The notes under the pieces are model-generated. The model was not told where the DNA came from and ran no database searches. It saw only the letters and a program-made list of their open reading frames with translations. This document shows, one piece after another, positions 31,333 through 39,665 of a stretch of 50,696 nt of DNA. The translations under genes and the position numbers were made by a program. Within the stretch, counting starts at the first letter, position 1. Each line of letters starts with the position of its first letter. Source of the DNA: CAZHOV01 sp964534315 (lineage in GTDB: Bacteria; Bacteroidota; Bacteroidia; Chitinophagales; Saprospiraceae); contig CAZHOV010000016.1 of assembly GCA_964534315.1 (NCBI GenBank), positions 1-50,696 on the forward strand, read 5' to 3'.

Positions 31333-32246
31333 CTGTTTAGTTCGATTTCTGATTGAATATATTGTAAAATTTCATCTACTTCTTCAGGTGAAAAAGAAGG
31401 CCAATTGGTCTGGTTTCGAAACCAAGTAAATTGTCTTTTAGCGTAGCGGCGGGTATTTCTTTTAATTAACTCAACAGCATCTATTAAACTGATATGACCG
31501 TCAAAATGTTCAAATAATTCCTGATATCCAACCGTCTGTAAAGCATTGAGCTCTTTTTGAGGATACAAACGACGGGCCTCGGCTTCCAATCCCTGGTTTA
31601 TCATCTGATCTACCCGTTGATTGATCCGATTGTAGAGCTGCTCGCGGCCCATGTCAAGCCAAAGATAAATGGAATGGAAAAAACGAGGAGTTTTAGGTTG
31701 ATTTAAAAAGCTGGAAAAGGGTTTACCGCTTTCCATACAAACTGACAGCGCCCTCATAAGGCGATGGGGATTTTGTAAATCTACTTTTTCGTAATACAGC
31801 GGATCGCGTTGTTTAAGTTGTTTTTGCAGTCCCTCAATGCCTTTAGTGTCAAACAGTTGATTTACTTGATCTTTAACCTCCTGTCTTACCTCGGGAAAAG
31901 CATCCAACCCCTCACACACCGCTTTGAGATAGAGACCTGATCCGCCTACGAGAAGAGCTACGTTATGATCTTGATAGACAATTTTTAACGTCTTAAGCGC
32001 ATCCCGCTCGAAATCGCCTACGGTGTATTCTTGATAAATAGATAAAAAGTCAATAAAATAATGAGTGGCCTCTGCCAGTTCTTCATTTGAAGGTTTAGCT
32101 GTGCCAATATTCATTTCTTTGTAAAATTGTCTGCTGTCAGCAGATAAAATCGGGCATTGAAAATGTTTAGCGACCTTTACAGCCAGAGCAGATTTCCCCA
32201 CTGCTGTCGGACCACCAATTACGATCAAGACTTTTTTATTTGACAA
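31329..32246 (-). CDS. miaA: tRNA dimethylallyltransferase
   Basis: The 305-residue protein has the normal family length. It has the P-loop GGPTAVGKSAL (11-21), SADSRQFYKEMNIGTAKPS (35-53), LVGGSGLYLKAV (about 98-109) and a C-terminal KRNTRRYAKRQFTWFRNQ tRNA-binding segment. It adds an isopentenyl group to A37 of tRNAs reading UNN codons. The only plausible start is TTG at 32246, because a stop lies two codons upstream and no ATG precedes the P-loop. Confidence 0.95.
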   Translation of the reverse strand: MSNKKVLIVIGGPTAVGKSALAVKVAKHFQCPILSADSRQFYKEMNIGTAKPSNEELAEATHYFIDFLSIYQEYTVGDFERDALKTLKIVYQDHNVALLVGGSGLYLKAVCEGLDAFPEVRQEVKDQVNQLFDTKGIEGLQKQLKQRDPLYYEKVDLQNPHRLMRALSVCMESGKPFSSFLNQPKTPRFFHSIYLWLDMGREQLYNRINQRVDQMINQGLEAEARRLYPQKELNALQTVGYQELFEHFDGHISLIDAVELIKRNTRRYAKRQFTWFRNQTNWPSFSPEEVDEILQYIQSEIELNR

Positions 32247-32270
32247 TTTTTAATCAACTTCGTTATAAAA

Positions 32271-32301
32271 TAAGCGGTGAATAAAGCTGCTTGTATAATA
32301 G
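32271..32301 (+). repeat. 31-bp TAAGCGG...TTGTATAATA repeat, copy A (diverged)
   Basis: TAAGCGGTGAATAAAG followed by CTGCTTGTATAATAG matches the near-identical pair at 39494-39525 and 50573-50604 at the conserved blocks TAAGCGG and TGCTTGTATAATA. It ends 21 bp before the start codon of the gene at 32323, where it could act as promoter or binding site. Confidence 0.6.
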
Positions 32302-32322
32302 AGTATCCTAACAACAACATCT

Positions 32323-32853
32323 ATGGCTCCATCAATCCGTCTGCTATTCTTAATTTTTTTTGCTCCTGTACTGTCTTTTGCCCAGGAAAAACTATCGCCG
32401 GATGAAATTCACGAGCGAAGATATCAAAAACGAATTAAACAAGAGTACCTCGAAGGGGTTTATATACCTAAGGACCTTGGAGACGTCTTTGTCCGGTTGA
32501 ATAAGCTTATCGATCCGAAATCAAAAGGTAAATTTAAACGTTTGCCGGAGGAAGAAGCTGGAACACGTTTACATTTTAGCCTTGGTAGATGGATTATTTA
32601 TAATTGGGGTTTTTATGAGGGTTCCAGATTATCCCATTACTTAAAAGGGCTTGGCTTAAGTTATCCGGATGATATGGCCAGATTTATCATCATTACTTAT
32701 CATCGGTATTTGAATGATGAGCAACTCAATGTAAAAGCTTTGTCCCAACAATTGGTTGAAAGACGTAAAGAAGAGTGGAGAGAAGAAATGCGTGAAGGAG
32801 AAATCCTCCACAAAGAAACCCGGAAAAGGCCCGTTGAAGACCAAAACAGATGA
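32323..32853 (+). CDS. Secreted protein with DUF6794-like domain
   Basis: The 176-residue protein has a signal peptide (MAPSIRLLFLIFFAPVLSFAQ) and is then basic and helical. YIPKDLGDVFVRLNKLID (47-64), HFSLGRWIIYNWGFYEGSRL (84-103) and YPDDMARFIIITYHRYLND (112-130) match the pattern I know as DUF6794. The C-terminal 40 residues are a charged helix rich in Glu/Arg. The function is unknown. It lies upstream of menG and porT on the same strand. Confidence 0.7.
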   Translation: MAPSIRLLFLIFFAPVLSFAQEKLSPDEIHERRYQKRIKQEYLEGVYIPKDLGDVFVRLNKLIDPKSKGKFKRLPEEEAGTRLHFSLGRWIIYNWGFYEGSRLSHYLKGLGLSYPDDMARFIIITYHRYLNDEQLNVKALSQQLVERRKEEWREEMREGEILHKETRKRPVEDQNR

Positions 32854-32897
32854 AATTAAATTAAAAGACAGATAAAAAACAACCTTCTCTTTTCCTT

Positions 32898-32929
32898 CAG
32901 AAAAACCTGATAACCAATAGGTTTTTCTG
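32898..32929 (+). other. Stable hairpin between the DUF6794-like gene and menG
   Basis: CAGAAAAACCT (32898-32908) pairs perfectly with AGGTTTTTCTG (32919-32929), loop GATAACCAAT. There is no T tract after the stem, so it may be a weak terminator or a 5' leader structure of the menG-porT transcript. Confidence 0.5.
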
Positions 32930-33041
32930 CAGCTGAAAAGTGAGAGGAAAACGATATTTCTGGATACTTAGCAAAATGAGTTTGCTGATCAAATTTTTCA
33001 AATATCTTTGTTGCTGGATTTTACCGGCATTGAAGAACAAA

Positions 33042-33779
33042 ATGTTATTTGTGGGAAAATTAGTTAAGCCCTATCAGGAAGAAGGAAGCAAAAAAGAACA
33101 AGTTGGTGCAATGTTTGACAATATTGCGCCTCGCTATGATTTGCTAAATCGCTTGTTATCGCTTCGTATTGATGTACTATGGCGTAGAAGAGCTATCGGT
33201 AAATTAAAACCGTTGGATCCTAAGAAGGTGCTGGATGTAGCTACCGGAACTGCAGACGTTGCACTTGAAGCCGCCAAACAGTTGAAGCCAGAAAAGATCA
33301 TTGGGATTGATATTTCGAATCAGATGTTGAACGTTGGAAGAGAAAAAATCCGAAAGCGAAACTTACAGGAAATCATTACGTTAGAAAATGGTGATGCTGA
33401 AAATCTACGGTTTGAAAGCAATACCTTCGATGCAATTACCGTTGCTTTTGGTGTGCGTAATTTTGAAAACCTGGAAGCCGGATTGCAAGAAATGAATAGA
33501 GTACTGCGTCCGGGCGGAAAATTAATAATCCTTGAATTTTCAAAACCGCGTATTTTCCCTTTTAAGCAATTGTATCAGTTTTATTTCAAAAATATCTTAC
33601 CGATCATCGGTAAACTGACTTCCAAAGATCCAAAAGCTTATAAATACTTGTTTGAATCTGTCCAGGCTTTTCCTGAAGGAGATGATTTTTTAAAAATATT
33701 ACAACAAACCGATTTCAAATCAGTACAATGTATTCCATTAACTTTAGGCATCTGCTCCCTTTATTCGGCATCAAAATAG
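33042..33779 (+). CDS. menG: Demethylmenaquinone methyltransferase (UbiE/MenG)
   Basis: The start at ATG 33042 gives 245 residues (MLFVGKLVKPYQEEGSKKEQV); the frame is open further upstream to a GTG at 32940 but family members begin close to KPY. Signatures are MFDNIAPRYDLLNRLLSLRID, VLDVATGTADVALEA (SAM loop), DAITVAFGVRNFENLEAGL and LRPGGKLIILEFSKP. It methylates demethylmenaquinone in the last step of menaquinone synthesis and is shared by the classical and futalosine routes. Its 3' end overlaps porT by 52 bp. Confidence 0.93.
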   Translation: MLFVGKLVKPYQEEGSKKEQVGAMFDNIAPRYDLLNRLLSLRIDVLWRRRAIGKLKPLDPKKVLDVATGTADVALEAAKQLKPEKIIGIDISNQMLNVGREKIRKRNLQEIITLENGDAENLRFESNTFDAITVAFGVRNFENLEAGLQEMNRVLRPGGKLIILEFSKPRIFPFKQLYQFYFKNILPIIGKLTSKDPKAYKYLFESVQAFPEGDDFLKILQQTDFKSVQCIPLTLGICSLYSASK

Positions 33780-34471
33780 TCCTCATCGGCCTATTCTTTG
33801 TTACTATTCAATCTTCTGCTGTCGGACAAACAGCAAGAGGTAATTATAACTTTCTGGATTTTCAGCAAAAGCCCTACTATTTCGGAATTACGCTAGGTAT
33901 CAATTCTTCCAGATTTAAAATATTCCGCTCCGAAAATTTTTTGCTCAACGATAGTATTAGAGTTGCCGAATCGATTGGAGGACCAGGATTTAACCTAGGT
34001 ATTGTCAGTAATCTCAAGATAGGCGATCATTTTGATTTTAGATTCCTTCCCACTCTCTCCTTTGCAGAGCGGAATATTTCTTATGAATCAACGGTTGAAG
34101 ATAAAGTCATTCCGCAGCGAAAAATCGAATCCGTATTTGTAGAGTTGCCTTTTCATGTGCGCTACAAATCTGCTCCCTACAATGATATGCGTTTATTCGT
34201 GATTGCAGGTATCAAATATTCGTTTGATGTTGCCAGCGAATCCAGAGCCCGCCAGGCCGACGAGCTGGTAAAAATTGCCCCGACGGATTTTGCTGTAGAA
34301 TATGGTGCGGGAGTACAGTTTTTCTTCCCCTACTTTATTTTTTCACCTGAATTCAAAGTTTCCCAAGGGATCGGTAATATTTTCATTTCAGATGATAATT
34401 TGATAGAATCGAGCGTTATCGAAAAGATTTTATCAAGAACATTTACCATTTCCTTCCATTTCGAAGGTTAG
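33728..34471 (+). CDS. porT: PorT-like outer-membrane beta-barrel protein (T9SS)
   Basis: The 247-residue protein has an N-terminal hydrophobic signal (IKIVLIGLFFVTIQSSAVGQ). The body is amphipathic strands: YYFGITLGINSSRFKIF, GFNLGIVSNLKIGDHFDFRFLP, VELPFHVRYKS, MRLFVIAGIKYSFD, AVEYGAGVQFFFPYFIFSPEF, and a C-terminal RTFTISFHF strand. PorT is a T9SS component, and a menG-porT arrangement is known in other Bacteroidota, which supports the call. The first Met lies 52 bp inside menG and no other Met precedes the signal, so the overlap is probably real. It overlaps the convergent gene at 34468 by 4 bp. Confidence 0.85.
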   Translation: MYSINFRHLLPLFGIKIVLIGLFFVTIQSSAVGQTARGNYNFLDFQQKPYYFGITLGINSSRFKIFRSENFLLNDSIRVAESIGGPGFNLGIVSNLKIGDHFDFRFLPTLSFAERNISYESTVEDKVIPQRKIESVFVELPFHVRYKSAPYNDMRLFVIAGIKYSFDVASESRARQADELVKIAPTDFAVEYGAGVQFFFPYFIFSPEFKVSQGIGNIFISDDNLIESSVIEKILSRTFTISFHFEG

Positions 34472-35049
34472 TCTAACTGTTTGACATAAGCAATAACCTC
34501 GGGAAAAAACTGGTTAAATTCTTTCTTCAATTCAGGGAGTGAAGAAAACAGGGTGTCAACAACTGAATCCAACTGTTCGGGCTTAGAAGTCCTGCGCTTC
34601 AACCCGTTGAACGCTCTGGTAATCCCTTTTCTTGTGCGGTAATTATACAACCAGTCATGCTCAATCATGACAGGTAGCGCTTCTTTCAACCGCCCAGGCA
34701 TGATGTCCAAATAGTTTAATAAAATTTTATAAATCTGCGGGGTAAATAGTTCCAGAGGAATAGGGCAATACGAGTCCCAATCATTTGCCAGCAGATAGTC
34801 GTAATAAATATCAATCACCACTGCGGCATATTTGCCATGATCAGGGTATAACCGCCTTACTCCCTGACGAACAATAGGATGATTATCCGTGTACGTATCG
34901 ATCTGCCGATGTAGAAAAACTCCTTTCCTGATGTGTTCATCCAATAGATCAACCTCTTTGTTTCGGATGTAATCTGCAATAAAATTGCCTACCAAAAGCT
35001 TTTCTTCCTGAAAGGATAAAAAAATATGTGCGAGGTGATTCATGGTCAT
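34468..35049 (-). CDS. ACP phosphodiesterase-like protein
   Basis: The protein has 193 residues, or 191 from the second Met (MNHLAHIFLS at 35043). The AcpH pattern is clear: MNHLAHIFLS, LLVGNFIADYIR, GVFLHRQIDTYTDNHP, VVIDIYYDYLLANDW and the C-terminal RTRKGITRAFNGLKRR. The family removes 4'-phosphopantetheine from acyl carrier protein and belongs to the HD superfamily. It overlaps porT convergently by 4 bp. Confidence 0.88.
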   Translation of the reverse strand: MTMNHLAHIFLSFQEEKLLVGNFIADYIRNKEVDLLDEHIRKGVFLHRQIDTYTDNHPIVRQGVRRLYPDHGKYAAVVIDIYYDYLLANDWDSYCPIPLELFTPQIYKILLNYLDIMPGRLKEALPVMIEHDWLYNYRTRKGITRAFNGLKRRTSKPEQLDSVVDTLFSSLPELKKEFNQFFPEVIAYVKQLD

Positions 35050-35100
35050 TACTTGTAATGAAGAAAAAAATTATCTTTGCGGCTCATTAAAATAATTGGT

Positions 35101-36198
35101 ATGGCTTTACAATGTGGAATCGTCGGATTGCCAAATGTAGGAAAATCTACGTTATTTAATGCGTTAACAAGTGCGAAAGCGCTTGCCGCAAACTATCCAT
35201 TTGCTACAAAAGACCCCAATGTAGGAATTATCACCGTTCCAGATACTCGCTTAAATAAACTGAAAGAATTGGTCAGTCCCCAAAAGGTCATTCCAACAAC
35301 CATTGAAATTGTAGACATCGCCGGCCTGATCAAAGGAGCTAGTAAGGGGGAAGGACTAGGCAACCAGTTCCTGGCCAATATCCGGGAAGTTGATGCCATT
35401 GTTCATGTGGTGAGATGCTTCCAAAACGATAATGTTGTCCATGTCGATGGCTCCGTAGACCCGGTGAGAGACAAAGAAATTATCGACACAGAATTGATCT
35501 TCAAAGATATCGAAACGGTCGAAAAGCGATTGGAAAAATATAAAAAGCAAGCTAAAAGCGGCCAAAAGGAAGATCAAAAAGCGGTAGAGATCGCAGAAAA
35601 GATCCTCGCTTCCCTTGAAGCAGGAAATCCAGCCCGCCTAATTGAGCTAGAGGAAGATGGACAGGCTATTTTGAATGACATGTTTCTGCTTACCGACAAA
35701 CCTATCCTTTATGTATGTAATGTGGACGAAGATTCTGTTCATGAAGGAAATGAATTCACTCAACAATTTAAAGAAGCGGTTAAAGAAGAACCGGCAGAGG
35801 TCATCCTTATCAGCGCCGGCATAGAAGCAGATATTGCTCAACTCGATACCCAAGAAGAAAAGTTGGAATTTCTGGAGGATATGGGGCTAAAGGAACCTGG
35901 GGTTAACAAACTGATCAGAGCTTGCTATAAACTACTCAACCTGATCACTTACTTTACCGCAGGAGAAAAAGAAGTACGGGCCTGGACGATTACCGAAGGT
36001 ACCAAAGCCCCGCAAGCAGCCGGGGTAATCCATACGGATTTCGAAAAAGGGTTTATTCGGGCAGAAGTCATCAAATACAATGACTATGTTGCCCTGGGTT
36101 CCGAAAGTGCCGTAAAAGAGGCCGGAAAAATGGCCGTGGAAGGAAAGGAATACCTAGTCCACGACGGAGATGTAATGCATTTTAGATTCAATGTTTAA
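35101..36198 (+). CDS. ychF: Redox-responsive ATPase/GTPase YchF
   Basis: I start at the ATG at 35101 (MALQCGIVGLPNVGKST); upstream in-frame codons are not needed. The 365-residue protein has G1 GLPNVGKSTL, KDPNVGIITVPD, switch DIAGLIKGASKGEGLGNQFL, the NVDE motif and a C-terminal TGS-like domain (YFTAGEKEVRAWTITEGTKAPQAAG). YchF belongs to the Obg group and prefers ATP. It overlaps the next gene by 8 bp. Confidence 0.96.
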   Translation: MALQCGIVGLPNVGKSTLFNALTSAKALAANYPFATKDPNVGIITVPDTRLNKLKELVSPQKVIPTTIEIVDIAGLIKGASKGEGLGNQFLANIREVDAIVHVVRCFQNDNVVHVDGSVDPVRDKEIIDTELIFKDIETVEKRLEKYKKQAKSGQKEDQKAVEIAEKILASLEAGNPARLIELEEDGQAILNDMFLLTDKPILYVCNVDEDSVHEGNEFTQQFKEAVKEEPAEVILISAGIEADIAQLDTQEEKLEFLEDMGLKEPGVNKLIRACYKLLNLITYFTAGEKEVRAWTITEGTKAPQAAGVIHTDFEKGFIRAEVIKYNDYVALGSESAVKEAGKMAVEGKEYLVHDGDVMHFRFNV

Positions 36199-36787
36199 AT
36201 ACTTTGCCATATACAAACCATTTGGCTATCTGAGCCAATTTACGAAAGAAGCACCTGACCATCAAACGCTCAAAGATATACAGGAATTTCCACCCGATGT
36301 TTATCCCGTTGGAAGACTAGATAAGGATAGTGAAGGGCTATTGATATTGACCAACGACAAAAAGCTCAACCATCACCTCTTAAATCCTAAATTCCAACAC
36401 GCCAGAACCTACCTGGCTCAAGTGGAGGGTATCCCGGATAAAACCGCTATTCAACTGTTATCAAAGGGGGTATCGATCAAAGTCAATAAAAAACAATACC
36501 AAACCCTTCCAGCCAAAATTGAGCTGCTGGAGCAACCTCCTGAATTACCCGAACGAGACCCTCCCATTCGCTTCAGAAAAAATATTCCTACCTCCTGGTT
36601 AAAAATAACCCTTACCGAAGGAAAGAATAGACAAGTGCGAAAGATGTGTGCAAAAGTTGGATTCCCGGTACTCCGACTAGTCAGGATAGCTATCGAGCAT
36701 CTCCAATTAGACTCCCCTACTCCGGGTCAAGTCGTTGTTTTAGAGCAATCTATCCTTTTTGAACTTCTGGGCACAAACAAAAAATAA
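36191..36787 (+). CDS. RsuA/RluE-family pseudouridine synthase
   Basis: The 198-residue protein lacks an S4 domain, like RluE. The catalytic segment is VYPVGRLDKDSEGLLILTND (residues about 37-56, catalytic Asp in GRLD). LTEGKNRQVRKMCAKVGFPV is the second family motif. E. coli RluE modifies 23S rRNA position 2457; the same target here is probable. Its ATG overlaps the ychF stop region by 8 bp, so the two are coupled. Confidence 0.9.
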   Translation: MFKYFAIYKPFGYLSQFTKEAPDHQTLKDIQEFPPDVYPVGRLDKDSEGLLILTNDKKLNHHLLNPKFQHARTYLAQVEGIPDKTAIQLLSKGVSIKVNKKQYQTLPAKIELLEQPPELPERDPPIRFRKNIPTSWLKITLTEGKNRQVRKMCAKVGFPVLRLVRIAIEHLQLDSPTPGQVVVLEQSILFELLGTNKK

Positions 36788-36807
36788 ACTTTTTGTTTTA
36801 AAAAATA

Positions 36808-36838
36808 TTTGATTTAAAAACTTTTTGTTTTATATTTG
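36808..36838 (+). promoter_or_regulatory. Consensus Bacteroidota promoter for the glucosaminidase gene
   Basis: TTTG (36808-36811) and TATATTTG (36831-36838) are separated by exactly 19 bp, an ideal -33/-7 pair. It gives a 5' untranslated leader of about 90 nt before the ATG at 36934. AAACTTTTTGTTTT occurs twice just here. Confidence 0.75.
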
Positions 36839-36933
36839 TTTTACAATAAAGATCAAAACCTTCTGTGACATACTCCAGTGTGTTTTGCCTTTACTGAAAT
36901 AGTGTTTTTTTAAAACAAAAAAAATAAAAAGTT

Positions 36934-37845
36934 ATGTCATCGAATAGATTACCCTCTGCTATGTACTGGAGGACACCAAGTTTTCCATCCATTTCTACTC
37001 TTATCAGAAAATACTGGTTCAGGATAATCCTAATTGCCTTTGCCTTGTATTTGCTGATGGAAAAAGACATTAGTTTTCAATTAAAAATGAGCGCGGCAAA
37101 CCTTTCTTCCCTAACCGAAGACCAAAGTAGTTTTCAAGTGCTGCCGGCAAAACAATTCTTTTCTTCCGATGAACGTCAGGAACCTCAGCAAGAAAAGTCT
37201 TCTTCTTTTATTGAAACGATCTTCCCGATCGTAAGCAAAACGGAGATCAGAGATATAGAGGAAGAAGAAGTAACACATGAGCATCATGATCACCAACCTT
37301 CAAACGTATCAAAAACTCCAAGCTTTCGAAACCTGACATTCGTCCTCAGTCCTGGATATGCCCGAAAGCATGGGATTCCGCAAAGCACAGTAGATGAGTA
37401 TATTAATAAGTGCAGAAATTATATCAAGCGATTTGGACGGGTGGCTGTTGCGGAAATGAAAAAGTATGGCATCCCTGCCAGTATTACCCTTGCACAGGGG
37501 TTACTCGAAAGCGATGTTGGAGAAAGTAGACTAGCCACCAACAGCAATAACCATTTCGGAATTAAATGTTTTTCCAGAAATTGCCATAAAGGCCATTGCA
37601 GCAATTTTACGGATGATTCCCACAAGGACTTTTTTAGAAATTACAAAACAGCATGGGAAAGCTATCGGGCGCATAGCATTTTTCTTCAGGGCGACCGATA
37701 CAAACACCTTCAAAAACTGGGCACGACCGATTACAAAGGCTGGGCCACGGGACTTAGAAAAGCAGGCTATGCCACCGATAAGCGTTATGCCAATAAATTG
37801 ATACAAATTATAGAGTTTTTAGACCTTCACGAATACGACAGATAA
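36934..37845 (+). CDS. Membrane-anchored glucosaminidase (GH73-like)
   Basis: The 303-residue protein has one transmembrane segment at about 29-43 (FRIILIAFALYLLME). A polar linker (45-130) contains a Glu-rich block and a His-rich EHHDH. Residues 150-300 are the GH73/FlgJ-like domain: SITLAQGLLESDVGESRLA (183-201, catalytic Glu192), NHFGIKCFSRNC, AWESYRAHSIFLQ and YATDKRYANKLIQII. It should cut peptidoglycan glycan strands on the periplasmic side. It has its own consensus promoter and is followed by a convergent terminator. Confidence 0.9.
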   Translation: MSSNRLPSAMYWRTPSFPSISTLIRKYWFRIILIAFALYLLMEKDISFQLKMSAANLSSLTEDQSSFQVLPAKQFFSSDERQEPQQEKSSSFIETIFPIVSKTEIRDIEEEEVTHEHHDHQPSNVSKTPSFRNLTFVLSPGYARKHGIPQSTVDEYINKCRNYIKRFGRVAVAEMKKYGIPASITLAQGLLESDVGESRLATNSNNHFGIKCFSRNCHKGHCSNFTDDSHKDFFRNYKTAWESYRAHSIFLQGDRYKHLQKLGTTDYKGWATGLRKAGYATDKRYANKLIQIIEFLDLHEYDR

Positions 37846-37856
37846 TCTTTCGGGAA

Positions 37857-37902
37857 GAGAGGGGCGCTCATAGTACCAAAAGGTGTTATGAGCCCCCCTC
37901 TC
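37857..37902. terminator. Bidirectional terminator after the glucosaminidase gene
   Basis: GAGAGGGG (37857-37864) pairs with CCCCTCTC (37895-37902) and, after one mismatch, GCTCATA (37866-37872) pairs with TATGAGC (37887-37893), leaving a 14-nt loop. The T-tract is weak on either side. It sits between convergent genes. Confidence 0.75.
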
Positions 37903-37912
37903 TTACTCCAGC

Positions 37913-38704
37913 TTATTCTTTTTCCAATAGATCAACCAACGCGTTCATATTTTTTTTTATATCATCTTCTTCGCGCTCGCCTTGAATTTTTTTCACCTTT
38001 TCAATAATCCCGTACTGCATATTTAAATCCAGTAAATACCAATACGTCGGAAAAATTATCTCCAATTTTTCTACCAATTGTCGTTGTACATCTAGATCAA
38101 ATCGCCTTTTATCTTCATCCAATACTTCAAGGAAAAACATTAACACCCGGTATAATTCAGCGCCCACATCTTCGCGAAGCGACAGGAGATCTGGCGGGGC
38201 ATTTTTCTTACCTACGGTAAGAATCAATTCATCAACCAGAAAAATGAGCGTACCAGAAAAAGCGGTAATAAATTCATAGCAACCAATGACTTCCTTCCCA
38301 AACCGCTCCGTTTGGTGAAAAGGTTCTTTATATAAAGACAATACGTCATTGGGAAGCGCAGTGTATTGATCAGCCAACAGCAACCTCTTATCCAGGGCTA
38401 TGGCGGTGTCGATAAGTGGGCTAAAAATCTGAGGATCGGTAATTTTATCAAAAATAATTCCTGATTCCGGATTACCTTTTCTCGGGAGGGTATATTTGTC
38501 TTTTCCTCTGATTTGCTTGAGAATTTTCATTGCCTTTTTATAATCTTCTAGCGACCAATTTGCTCTAGGATCAGGTATGCGCATAGCCACATACAAATCT
38601 AGAGAAACGGAATTATCGGGATGGGGTGGCACCCTTTCCTGAGATAGAGCAATAGCTGTTGCCAATCCGAAGATCAAGAATAAAACGGCTTTTTTTAAGA
38701 TCAT
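37913..38704 (-). CDS. Secreted protein of unknown family
   Basis: The 263-residue protein has a signal peptide (MILKKAVLFLIFGLATAIALSQ). The mature part is mostly helical with no motif I recognise; a charged segment near the end (KKIQGEREEDDIKKNMN) looks like a coiled coil. The gene starts immediately after the stop of the pseudouridine synthase gene (stop and ATG are adjacent), so the two are translationally coupled, although their functions need not be linked. Confidence 0.7.
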   Translation of the reverse strand: MILKKAVLFLIFGLATAIALSQERVPPHPDNSVSLDLYVAMRIPDPRANWSLEDYKKAMKILKQIRGKDKYTLPRKGNPESGIIFDKITDPQIFSPLIDTAIALDKRLLLADQYTALPNDVLSLYKEPFHQTERFGKEVIGCYEFITAFSGTLIFLVDELILTVGKKNAPPDLLSLREDVGAELYRVLMFFLEVLDEDKRRFDLDVQRQLVEKLEIIFPTYWYLLDLNMQYGIIEKVKKIQGEREEDDIKKNMNALVDLLEKE

Positions 38705-39421
38705 CTAACTAAAATATTTTTCCTCGACCAAAGGCTTAAACTGGTCCCAATTTAAGATTGAAGGAGGCATAGCCTTTACAAAAACAGGCTCTTTTTTAAC
38801 GGGATGCATAAATTTCATATGAATACAGTGCAGACCTATGGAACCATCATCAAGAGGTTGAGGCGATCCATACTTTAAGTCCCCCCAGATAGGACTACCC
38901 AGTTTTGATAATTGTACTCTTATCTGATGCGGTCGGCCTGTCTTCAAGTTGACCTCCAGAAGATGATAGCCCTCTTTTTCGCCAATCAGTTTATACGTCA
39001 ATACTGCCTTTTTTGCATTTTTAGCCCGGCTACTTTTAAAATCGTATGCCTTTACTTTATTTTTTTCACGATCCTTTATCAGATAATGGATCAGCTCACC
39101 TTCGATGGGGTAAGGGCGTTCTTTGACAATCGCAAGGTAAGTTTTTTCCATTTCGCGTTCTTTAAATAATTTATTCATTCGAGAAAGCCCTTTGCTAGTG
39201 CGGGCGAAAAACAAGACACCGCTTACCGGTCGATCGAGCCGATGGACGATCCCCAGGAAAACATCGCCAGGCTTCTTATATCTTATTTTGATGTATTGTT
39301 TAACGAGCTCTGCCAGCGTAAGATCTCCCGTGCTGTCTGCCTGAACCAACCAACCGGCAGGTTTGTTAACAGCGATATAGTGATTATCCTCATAAATAAC
39401 TTTCAACCGACTCAAATCCAT
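38705..39421 (-). CDS. RluA/RluD-family pseudouridine synthase
   Basis: I use the ATG at 39421 (MDLSRLKVIYEDNHYIAVNKPAG); a TTG at 39448 would add nine residues. The 238-residue protein has LGIVHRLDRPVSGVLFFARTS with the catalytic Asp in HRLD, and LKTGRPHQIRVQLSKLG. No S4 domain is present, so it is closer to the RluA/TruC size class than to RluD. Its RNA target is not predictable. It is coupled to the downstream secreted protein. Confidence 0.9.
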   Translation of the reverse strand: MDLSRLKVIYEDNHYIAVNKPAGWLVQADSTGDLTLAELVKQYIKIRYKKPGDVFLGIVHRLDRPVSGVLFFARTSKGLSRMNKLFKEREMEKTYLAIVKERPYPIEGELIHYLIKDREKNKVKAYDFKSSRAKNAKKAVLTYKLIGEKEGYHLLEVNLKTGRPHQIRVQLSKLGSPIWGDLKYGSPQPLDDGSIGLHCIHMKFMHPVKKEPVFVKAMPPSILNWDQFKPLVEEKYFS

Positions 39422-39493
39422 AAGATCTTTTTTATTGTTTTTAATCAAAACGTTGGGAAAAAAGGTTGTAATTTTCCAACATTACCTACTACT

Positions 39494-39525
39494 TAAGCGG
39501 CAAATCAAAATTGCTTGTATAATAA
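39494..39525 (+). repeat. 32-bp TAAGCGG...TTGTATAATAA repeat, copy B
   Basis: This 32-bp stretch (TAAGCGGCAAATCAAAAT then TGCTTGTATAATAA) is identical to 50573-50604 and related to 32271-32301. AAGC and GCTT form a short inverted repeat. It lies in the divergent gap between the RluA-family gene (-) and mqnD (+), 140 bp before mqnD. The remaining 217-bp gap shows no other clear element. Confidence 0.75.
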
Positions 39526-39665
39526 ATCTGTTCGGCCATTATAGACTAAGTGATTGAATACCTGGAATGAACGCAGGAAATAATGACCGAACTCAAAAAG
39601 ATTTTTTATACCAATTTTTTTGCCTTACTAATTAAATTAAACAACAAATATAACGCACTTTATTT

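Noticed and set aside
39494..39525. Calling the 32-bp repeat a transposon end
   Set aside because: No transposase, no paired inverted end and no target duplication are visible; kept only as a repeat.
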